Below, piece by piece: positions 52,801 through 61,719 of a stretch of DNA of 64,000 nt. Under the pieces are notes generated by a model. The model was not told where the DNA came from. It worked only from the letters and a program-made list of their open reading frames with translations, and did not search any database. The number at the start of each line of letters is the position of its first letter. Position 1 is the stretch's first letter. The translations under genes and the position numbers were made by a program. Source of the DNA: Plasmodiophora brassicae (lineage: Eukaryota; Endomyxa; Phytomyxea; Plasmodiophorida; Plasmodiophoridae); NCBI GenBank assembly GCA_039704465.1, contig JASFAU010000016.1:372001-436000 (forward strand), written 5' to 3'.

Positions 52801-55800
52801 CGGATCCTTTCGGGCGTGATCATCAGCTCACCAATCGCGATGACGTCGTCCTGGATTTCTGGTGCACCATAGTGTTGAATAGCACAAAAAGCTATCGCAG
52901 CTAGGCCATTCTCATTGTCGATGGCCTCAAGAGCGGTCTTCATGTCAGCGCGGATCTAGCACCAAAGTCAGATGTCGGGATGGGATATCACAGCGTTCGA
53001 GTTACGCACCAAAGCACGAAGGCTTGAAATGGTGGCCGAGACCGCGGTCAGCGACTCGGGGAACTGTCGCAGCCCTCGAATGCATGAGACCACAGCATTG
53101 TACTGCTGCGTACCATTCGTGTTTGCGTTTAGATCCAGCTGGTACTTTAACGCTGCCGCCCAGCTCGCTAGGCTCTCTGCAGTGCATTGCGTTACCATCG
53201 CGAAAACCTGGGATAGGCGCATAACTGACCAACCTGCGTTGGCCAGAGTGCCTTGCTGTGCGAGGACTTCCTCGAGTTTGTCGGCGAGGGTAGGATCCCA
53301 TCGCACGATTTCGACGAGTAACGGGTGGACGAACGACGCCGAAGCCGGATTCGTGCTAAGGGTTTGCAGGAGGAAGGGCAGCAGCCCTTCGCGGACGTTG
53401 AGCCGATCGATGACACCCGGGACGGGAAGTAAAGCCGTAATGAGGTCAGCGGCTTCTCTCCCGACGCTCACTTCATTTGGAAGGCGGGCCCACGCCGACA
53501 GGCATGCTTCGACAGCTCCGCATGCCACGAGGCTCTAAGCCAGCAAACGTTAACTCTGCACGGTGACAGTCGAGATGGTCGGTGCACCTCGACATGGTGC
53601 TTGTTCTTGGATAGCTGGACAAGGCACCGAAGCAGGTACTGGATCTGTGCCGAGAACTTATTCGTGCGGTTCAGCTCGGACACCAGTTGCATGATTGTGC
53701 TCGAATCCCGTCCGACCGCAGCGGTGCACGGTTTTCCTCGGCCCATCAACTTCGACAGCCTGAACAAGTCGGCGATCCGTCACGACCACATGCGCTTACA
53801 TCACCGTAATGGAACTCACACGGCAGCAGCGTCTGATTGTACCGGAATGGCACTGTTGATCACCGCCAGGCCATCGTTGCGGAACACGACACCGGCATCA
53901 GGAGCAAATTCAACGATGCGGTCTAAGAACGCAACCGATTCGTTCGTGCCCTGAATCGCTTGTCGAAGAAGATCGTAGTCAGGTCTGCATCATGGTTTAA
54001 GTCAAACATCATGTGCAAATCCTCAAGGACGGCGACGCACCGCCTCGTGATAATGCCTGCGAAATGCTCATTTGCTATCATGCCGACCAAGACGCGGATC
54101 AAAGCACTCTTCTGCGTCGGAGACGATTTCCCGGACAGAATTGCGTCGATGATGATGTCGGCGCCACCGCATTCGAAAATGGCTTGAACGTTACGCGTGC
54201 TGGCCTGCCACATTACATGTTAGAAGCCGTCGAATAACACTGACACGCTCGGGTAGACCTTGATAAAGAATTGCAACTTCTCGGCCGAATGTGGCAGTTC
54301 AATTTTCTGCAAGGCGTACCGGATCTGCATGCGATAATCTGCAGACAGACCGGTTGGGTTATGGGAGCGCCTCACAAAGACACGCCGCACCGACCTGTTT
54401 TGGCAATGTACGCGGCGCAGGCCGCATGCAGGACCACGATCGCCTCGCGTAGTGTCTTCACAAACCGTCTTGTGTTCCGGCCGCGAACGTAGGCCTGAAT
54501 ATGGGTGGCAGCATGCGCCTACACATACCAATTTATCAGCGAGACATGAAGCAGTATCCCATGAACATGTATCGTCTCCAAACCTTTGTCTCGAATCGGC
54601 GACGTTCCAGGCTTTCAAAGGCGTCGGCCTTGATGAAGATCTTGGAGGCGCCCAGGGCGATACCGCTCGATTCTTCCGGCTTCAACTGCTCGAGGAGAAT
54701 TTCCAGGTTCGGTTTCTTCCCGCGCAGATGCAATGGCATAACACACCAGTACCGCTCCAAGAACGTATCTGTTATCCGCATCGTCACTTTCCGACAAACG
54801 TACACCAGGTATCACACCAACCTGCTGTTCGACGTTGGGCGTATCCTTCTCTCCGGATCCGGATCGTCTCCAGCGCCCCAATGTATCTGGGAGATTGGTG
54901 AGGTTAGGGTGCAATCCGAGCTCGACGTCTGTCCAGAGGTACCGAAGCTGGCGATTGACAAGTGGCGCGTCGAACACGTCCGGACGGCAGGCGTCGTTTG
55001 ACTTGATACATCGGATGAAGTTGGATTGGGTGGTAGCGAGTTTGTCGCAGAGGTTGACCAGAGAGGTGCGGAACTCGAGAGCCACCGTCGACTTTGTCGC
55101 TGTCTTCAGCCGTTTGCCATCCTCGACAACAGCGTCAGCCTCGATCGCCGACGCGAATATTGTCTTGAGGAAGTCGTTGTATGAGTTTGCGATCAAGCGC
55201 AGCAAGTCTTTCGAAAATCGCTCGCGGTTCTTGGACAGGAAGCCAGAAACTTCGTACTTCACTTTGCCTGAAGCGCACGTTCACCATCGGGAATGGAAAA
55301 TCCGAAGAAACAATACCGACCTGCATAGTGGTTGATGTGGAATGCCGAACCTTTGAAGCGGTCAGGTTCGAGGTATGTCGAATTCGCATGCGTTGTGACG
55401 ATCTTCTGCAAAAGGGTCTGGTCGGTTCCCTTCGGGAAATGCGCCTCTTCATTGATGAGGAAGAGTATCCCAACAGGCGGCTATGACGTCGAGTCAAACA
55501 GCCGGTCCAAGCAAGCGCTAAACGGTAGGCGTACGAGATCAACGAGATCGATGCAACCCTGGTTGTCGGTGAAGGCGACGTGTTCGACTTGAATGCCTTC
55601 GGCGGCGTATTCGCGTTGCTCCAACCGAAACACGTACTCATTGAACTGTAGTTGCAAACGTTCGTTTGCATAATTGATACACAGCTGCTCGAACGAGTTT
55701 CTGGTGAAAATTTCAAAGCCGAACACGTCCAACAGCAGGACTTGGCCGCCATCTGAGTGCGTTGGCGTTGTCATCTAACAGGGTTGGCCCAATAAGGTCG

Positions 55801-57586
55801 TTGGTGCATAACGATGTCCGGTCGTACTTACCGAAACGTTAAGTTTGTCGACGATCCAGTGGAATACTTTAGCGTACAGATGCTGGGCTAGAGTATCGCA
55901 GGTATCGACCGACTGGAACTGGTCCAGTGGGACGAAAAATGTTTCACCTGGTGACCATCAACCGTATCAGCGTTTGCCGTCGATTTGATGCGCACGAACG
56001 CACCTTTGATTACGTTGGTTCGTGAGGTCAGGGTCGTTGCCAAGCCGGCGGGATCGCATCCCAACAGGTATGCCGCCCAGTTGAGGACTTTGGCATAGAC
56101 AGTCAATCGAATGCCATCGGAAAGGTTCGCCAAAGCAGGCTTACCATCGGTATTCTCAACGGCGGAAGATTCCGCTTTGCTGAAGGAGAGGTTCCCTAGC
56201 CACAGGATCGCAGCCAGAATGTTGAACACGTTGGCCTGATCGGTGGCATTGAACCCGGCCACTGTCATCGATGCCTACACATACTACGCGTCACAAACAC
56301 ACCAGGTCGTTGCGGTACGCATTGAAGACGACCTTGAGCTTCGCCAGTTCGACCGCGGCGTCTTCACCTGAGATTTCAACGCCCACCGTGTTTTTCAAGT
56401 ACCTGTAATCGGCCGGTCCTCCCAGCTGCCACATCTCTGTGTTCCATGTTCAGGCTCCATTTACGTCGGCTCCCATCTGGTGTTGACATACGCCGTTCCG
56501 ATGGGTCGACGGTCGCCAGCAGGTAGTAGAACGAATGGAAATTGCGTTCATCCGGGTTCTGCTTCGTCACACGAAGCTTCTCGAGCAGATCTGTTCGGTT
56601 GGTTAAGCGACGCAACCTTTGTCGTTGGACGAAACCTACACGTTTCGAACAGCGCGCCGGACACGAATCCATCCCCTTGCAATTGTATCTCCAGGAGCTT
56701 CCCGAATCGGCTGGAGTTATTGTTGCGGATAGTCTTCGCGTTGCCGAACGCTTCCAGGATTGGATTTGTAGCTAGAATCCGCTCGTGGACGGGAAACGAC
56801 GCTTGAACCATTCCTGGCTTTTGGGCACCAGTCTTAGACGCCACCTCTGCGATGTACTGGAGAACGATTTTGGCGGCTTCGGTCTTGCCAGCCCCACTCT
56901 CGCCACTGATCGCGGTTGTCAACCAAAAGGCGATCGCGAACATGAAATCCACCGACCTGATAACGATCGACTGGTCACCATCGCCGCGTAACAGGGCACG
57001 ATAGACGGCATCGGCAGTGGCATAAATGTGTGGCGCATGATCGTGCATGTTGGATTCTCTGTAGAGATTGACGGCCTCGGGAGTGTAAAGGTCAATGGGT
57101 TTGAACGGGTTCACCGACACTAGGATGCCGCCCATGTATGTGTAGATGATGTCCTGTTCGAATCGCAAACGCAGATTGTATAGGATCGACGCCGTATGCA
57201 ACGACTCCATCTCAATCATGTCGTGGTAGCCTGTTCACGCATTAACGCGTTGACGAGCGTCGGTCTCGACGGGCCCAGTACCGAATTCCGGGTAGGACGG
57301 CACGTTTAGACAATCACTGATGGGGAAGATCGATTCCGGATGGCCTTCGACGCCGTCTCCGACGACCACCATGTTATCAATCGTCCTCACAATATTCATC
57401 TGGAACGGGTCGGTATCGTTCGTGGGGAAACGGCAGCCACCTCACCTCCCGGTAGACGAGTTCGGGGTCGGGGACGTAGATCGACCCGACATCCAGCGAC
57501 ATCATCAGCGTCTTCGCCTGGTCGGCACCGACCTTGCCGGCGCCGTCGCCGTCGGCTTTCGCATCGCCGACGACGTCGATATCCAT
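46820..57586 (-). CDS. Giant unconventional myosin with armadillo-repeat tail and C-terminal PH-like domain
   Basis: Start at ATG 57586, with about 25-30 short introns and roughly 3,000 residues. The motor carries [11 protein letters not shown] at the N-terminus, [13 protein letters not shown], the P-loop [10 protein letters not shown] (about 56900), switch [10 protein letters not shown] (about 56725), switch [10 protein letters not shown] (about 55725), NFIRCIKSN (about 55000) and a converter ending [10 protein letters not shown] (about 54600). A short IQ-like neck lies at about 54400-54500. A 42-nt intron then joins in phase to [18 protein letters not shown], the first of many armadillo-type repeats filling about 54200-47400. 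The end (47220-46880) looks like a PH domain ([22 protein letters not shown]). Motor residues look intact. The tail may act as a scaffold, or as an internal UCS-like chaperone (UNC-45/She4 proteins are ARM-based). The split into one or two genes is not proven, but no internal start or 3' end is evident. Confidence 0.75.
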
Positions 57587-57761
57587 GATCGCCTTTATCA
57601 CTGCGCCGTACGACGCGATCGCCCGCTAATATCTCCTCCGTCATCAGCATCATCGTCACCAACTCATCATTAAAAGGCGGAACTTGTCGCCCCCTGTAAC
57701 CGCGGAATGTGTAGAAGACGCGGCCGCACTCCTCCACGGCAGTCCCGGCAACGTTACAGGC

Positions 57762-60512
57762 ATGCGGTCGACTGGGGCCATTGCAGTTCGTTTTCGTCAT
57801 TGTCGTCGGCGGTTGCTATCGGCGGCGGCGGCAGGTGAGGAGGCGGCGGCGGTCGACAACGCGGCGCTGCTCGACAAGTTCCTGCTGGCGCCCGGCGTGC
57901 GAACCGCGATCCGGATCCTGAGGCAGGATAGCGATGCGGACCGGGGCTGGACCGTGTTCCAGTACGTGCTGGACCGGCTGCGACCGAGGATCCCGTTCTT
58001 CCAGGTGATGATGATGTTCTGCAGGCAGCACGCGCCGGCGAAAGCGCCCGATGTGATGCGCGCTGCGCTGACGCATTCTGTCGTGCCGAACGATACCCTG
58101 TTCTGCACCATGATCGCTGCATGCCAGACCGTGCAGCCGCCGCTGATGGACGAGGTCCGCGATCTCTATCACCGGTGTGGACCGCGCTCCATGAACGTTA
58201 TATTCGCTGTTGCAAATCTGTGCCGACGTGCAAAGCACCCGGAGGCGGCGCTGTCTCTTGTATCGGACGCTGCCAAGGGCGGCGTTATCTTCGAAGAGAG
58301 GCTCGTAACCTTGCTCTCTGCGTGTTGTGCTGAGGCGAACTGCCCAGCGGCCGCCGATACGGCGGAACAACTTCTCGCCTTGATCGAATCCGGGCGTATT
58401 CGTGCGTATCCGCATCAACCTGCAAATTACGGCAACCTGATCAAGGCGTTGATCAACGACGGCAGGATACAGAAAGCGGTGGACACCATTGAACTGATGA
58501 AGAGCATTGGCGTCCAACCGTCGCACCGAATCTACACTCATGTGCTGTCGGCGTTGTCCAAGCCTGATACTATCCTGCAGGCCATGAGGATGTTCCACAT
58601 CATGGTTGAAAGCGGTTTTCCTGCCGAGGGTCGCGTGCTGGCCACGCTTATCTCCGCCTGTGGTCGCGCGAAAGAGCGCCCAGCTTTGCACAGACTGCAT
58701 CGCTATGCTGGCGACCAGGACCTCCTGCTGAACGACTACGTCATCAGTGGGCTCGTTTCAGCGTTCGCTCAGTGCAATGAGCTCAGCCGAGCAGAATCAA
58801 TCTTCCAGCGACGCTGTGATGCTTCTACCCCGGACTCTGCCACGTTCAACGCGATGATATCCGCATACGTCCATCATAACCAACTTGCCAATGCGATCAC
58901 GGTTTTCGAAAAGTTGAAAGGCGAGGGGCTGTCTGCACCGGCGACCACCTACACGACCATGATGTACGCGTACGTGAACGAGAATCGGACATCGGGCGCG
59001 ATGCAACTGTTTCGTTCGATGATCGACCAAGGCATTCCGGTCGATACGCCTGCTCTTCGATCACTGATCGCTGCCTGTGGACGTTGCTCCGACCTCGATG
59101 CGGTTCGCGCTCTTCACGAATACGCGTCCAGTCGGACGTCCCTGGTGGCCGACGTTATCGTGAGTTCGCTTGTGTCAGCGTACGCCGGATGTGGCGAGCT
59201 CGGCGCCGCCGAGCGACTGTTTCGAGACAAATGCGAGTTCAAAGCCGTGTCCACGCTGACGTTCAACGCCATCATCGAGGCGTACGCGAAGAAAAATCGC
59301 CTTCGCGACGCGATGGACGTGGTCCAGGTTGCTGTGAAACGCAATGCTCGCGTATTGGGACATGCGTTCCTATCGTTGGTATCTGCGAGCGATCACTGCT
59401 GCGATTTTTCTGCATTGACGGCTCTGTACCAGCACGCACGCGTTCGTGATCGATCGTTGCTGGTTGATGATGCTGTCACCAGTGCGTTTATTTCCGCTTA
59501 CGGTCGCGTATGCCACCTTGATGTCTGCGAAGATATTTTCCGCAGCGTTCAGGTCGCCGTTCCTTCTGGGACGCAACTCCCACAGACGCTCTCTGCGATC
59601 ATGCGAGTGTATTCCGACTATGCAATGCTGCCTGTCGCTGTGAAAATCTTCGAGCAGTACAAGGCTGCTGGTCTGCGCCCAACCAAATCTATACTTCGAT
59701 CTCTACTGGCTGCCTGCAGTCGCGTTGGCGACATGGACCACGCGAATTTGTTCGCCAAAGAGTTTACAGACACTTGGCATGTGCCGCTTGATTCGACTCA
59801 CCAGAAATTCTTGATCGATCTGCACGGACGGTCTGGCAATTTAGAGGCCGCCGTGTCGATCGCTGCTGACAGCAACGATATTGTCTGCTGGTTGGCTGTC
59901 CTGCGCGCCTGCCACAACTGCAAGGACGTCCCACGTGCCAAAGACGCGATGTCGAGAATTCTATCACTGCCTTCCGTCTCCTCGCACGACTTGACGAACA
60001 CGTACCTGTTAGTGTCTTTCGTGCTGGCGGACACTGGCCTGTCTGCAGAGGCGGATGCTGTGGTTGACCTGATGAAGAGCAGAGGCTTGTCGGCGAAGCG
60101 CCCCAGTAGGACATCTGTCATCCTATCGGATCGCAGCGTGCACTTTCAGTCGGATGACCAGCAATTCTACTCCGATGGGAAGCTGATCGACCTGCATTGT
60201 GACCTCGTTCAGCGTCTCGAAAGGGCAGGCTACGAGCCAAGCATGGCGGTAGTCAGGAATGCGGCGGCCGTCGGCGAGCGCGATGCCAGACACAGTGTGC
60301 TGCTTCACAGCGAGAAGATTGCAATCGCATACGCGCTGAAAGACACGGAGCTTCTACCCGGTCCGATTCGGCTTGTCAAGAACGCTCCCATGTGTCCAGA
60401 CTGTCATGACTTCGCGAAGCGGGTGTCGTACGTGCTCGAGAAGCCCGTTCTTGTCCGCGATAGCTTGCGACAGCACGCCTTCCAAGGCGGTGCTTGCTCA
60501 TGTGGCGCTTAA
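57762..60512 (+). CDS. PPR protein with C-terminal DYW-type cytidine deaminase
   Basis: The start was set at ATG 57762, giving a basic, mitochondrial-type presequence (MRSTGAIAVRFRHCRRRLLS). Intronless, 916 residues. About fifteen or more PPR motifs follow (NYGNLIKALINDGRIQKAVD; ATTYTTMMYAYVNENRTSGA), including plant-like PLS spacing and LHGRSGNLEAA, then E-type motifs. The deaminase carries HSEK at 849, CPDCH at 878-882, and a second zinc site with RQHAFQGGACSC at the end. The terminal Asp-Tyr-Trp tripeptide is replaced by GA. Such proteins edit C to U in organelle transcripts, with target choice by the PPR array. All zinc and catalytic residues are present, so editing activity is likely, most probably in mitochondria. 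Confidence 0.9.
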   Translation: MRSTGAIAVRFRHCRRRLLSAAAAGEEAAAVDNAALLDKFLLAPGVRTAIRILRQDSDADRGWTVFQYVLDRLRPRIPFFQVMMMFCRQHAPAKAPDVMRAALTHSVVPNDTLFCTMIAACQTVQPPLMDEVRDLYHRCGPRSMNVIFAVANLCRRAKHPEAALSLVSDAAKGGVIFEERLVTLLSACCAEANCPAAADTAEQLLALIESGRIRAYPHQPANYGNLIKALINDGRIQKAVDTIELMKSIGVQPSHRIYTHVLSALSKPDTILQAMRMFHIMVESGFPAEGRVLATLISACGRAKERPALHRLHRYAGDQDLLLNDYVISGLVSAFAQCNELSRAESIFQRRCDASTPDSATFNAMISAYVHHNQLANAITVFEKLKGEGLSAPATTYTTMMYAYVNENRTSGAMQLFRSMIDQGIPVDTPALRSLIAACGRCSDLDAVRALHEYASSRTSLVADVIVSSLVSAYAGCGELGAAERLFRDKCEFKAVSTLTFNAIIEAYAKKNRLRDAMDVVQVAVKRNARVLGHAFLSLVSASDHCCDFSALTALYQHARVRDRSLLVDDAVTSAFISAYGRVCHLDVCEDIFRSVQVAVPSGTQLPQTLSAIMRVYSDYAMLPVAVKIFEQYKAAGLRPTKSILRSLLAACSRVGDMDHANLFAKEFTDTWHVPLDSTHQKFLIDLHGRSGNLEAAVSIAADSNDIVCWLAVLRACHNCKDVPRAKDAMSRILSLPSVSSHDLTNTYLLVSFVLADTGLSAEADAVVDLMKSRGLSAKRPSRTSVILSDRSVHFQSDDQQFYSDGKLIDLHCDLVQRLERAGYEPSMAVVRNAAAVGERDARHSVLLHSEKIAIAYALKDTELLPGPIRLVKNAPMCPDCHDFAKRVSYVLEKPVLVRDSLRQHAFQGGACSCGA

Positions 60513-60548
60513 TATTATAATTCCGACGTCTTTATACGATTCAGTGCT

Positions 60549-61226
60549 CTAGGGTGCAGGTTCAGTCTGCTGAGGACGCGGTTGGCAGTACAGCAGGCCA
60601 GACGTCGAATGGGCCAAGCGCTGCGAGATGATGGCGCTGTTGTCATACGCCCAGAGCATGAACCTGGCTTGTTGCTCGGCTTTGACGAGCTGACGTACGT
60701 CTTCGATCGATGATCGCATACGCTCTCCATGCAGATGAAACAGGTCTTTCGCCTCGAGTAAGGCCTGGCGTGCAGAGCGGATCTCCTCTAGGCACTCGAC
60801 GTTGTCCAGGACAGCACCGTTTAGTTGCAGGGTCGCCAGCAGACAGTCGATGTGATGATCTACTGCGTTCTGCACACCATGACCAACGACTGATGACCCG
60901 GTTAGTAACTGGACAATGAGCTTGCGGATGGATGACGTCTTGGATTTGCTGGGACGTTCCTGAAGCGCTTCAGTCAGCTCGTCGACGACGAGCTTATCCA
61001 ACGACGGCGACTCGCGACCGTTATTTGGCCAACTCATCGCTCTCAGCAACCGATTCTCTAACCGCAACCGGCTGATCTTCAGCTCCATCCGATGCCGATC
61101 CGCCTTGGCCCGCTTGCGAGCCAGGATCGAGCTGCGCCGGTTCCGTTCCCGACGCGACAGCATCGACATCGACGACGCCGTCCCATCGGATCCCCAGTCA
61201 ACTGCCGGGTCGTCTGGATGCGTCAT
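60549..61226 (-). CDS. bZIP transcription factor
   Basis: Single exon, 225 residues from ATG 61226. The basic region RRERNRRSSILARKRAKADR is followed by heptads MELKISRLRLENRLL; the conserved N and R positions are present but the leucine zipper is short. The C-terminal two thirds are helical (LVVDELTEALQERP; EEIRSARQALLEAKDLFHLH) and may dimerise or bind partners, as in TGA-type or DOG1-like extended bZIPs; this is only a resemblance. It is tail-to-tail with the PPR gene (36 nt apart). A perfect CACGTG-containing hairpin lies 50 nt upstream of the start. Confidence 0.7.
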   Translation of the reverse strand: MTHPDDPAVDWGSDGTASSMSMLSRRERNRRSSILARKRAKADRHRMELKISRLRLENRLLRAMSWPNNGRESPSLDKLVVDELTEALQERPSKSKTSSIRKLIVQLLTGSSVVGHGVQNAVDHHIDCLLATLQLNGAVLDNVECLEEIRSARQALLEAKDLFHLHGERMRSSIEDVRQLVKAEQQARFMLWAYDNSAIISQRLAHSTSGLLYCQPRPQQTEPAP

Positions 61227-61719
61227 CTGGTGCTATACCATCCGGACACGACCCTCCTGGGTGCTCGACACAGACGACCCCCCGAGCACGTGATCGGTCA
61301 CGTGCTCGGGGGGTCATTACTGCACAGACGTGTCCAGTAAGGCGAAAACCCTGTCTCACGGTCGTTGCTGAAGATCTCGACTCCCGCTGTACATCATGGG
61401 AGTTGGTTGACCCCAGGGTTTCAGTTCACCTACAGCGGCCTCATCAGCGCGATATCGTCGCAGTCCAAATTTACGTCCTGCAAGCGGTCGTCAAGCGACG
61501 AACCCGTGCAGTCGTGCTGCCTGCGCACCGTCCAATTCATTTCCCTTGCGTGCCAGCGTGCGTGCTTCGTGGTTCTAAAAATGGCAACTGCGTAGCCTGG
61601 CCTGGGCAGATTATTTTTGAGGCCTGTCCACTCGTCAGCTCAGCCACAAGTCAGATCGCGCAGCGTGGCGGTTGTGCTCGTAGGCGGGGCAGGGGCGGCG
61701 CCGACCACTGCGTGCGGCG
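61227..61719. other. Divergent promoter region between bZIP and P4-ATPase genes
   Basis: 493 nt between two divergent starts. The only clear feature is the perfect hairpin at 61276-61315. Short frames elsewhere are not protein-like. Confidence 0.5.
61276..61315. promoter_or_regulatory. Perfect 18-bp-arm hairpin containing paired CACGTG boxes
   Basis: The arm at 61276-61293 (gaccccccgagcacgtga) is followed by tcgg and its exact reverse complement at 61298-61315. Each arm contains CACGTG, the core bound by bHLH and many bZIP dimers, with identical GC-rich flanks. It lies 50 nt 5' of the bZIP start and about 400 nt 5' of the P4-ATPase start. It could be a double operator, and bZIP autoregulation is a reasonable guess. 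Confidence 0.7.

Noticed and set aside
57816..58700. Minus-strand frame of 294 codons opposite the PPR gene
   Set aside because: Antisense to a clear PPR array.
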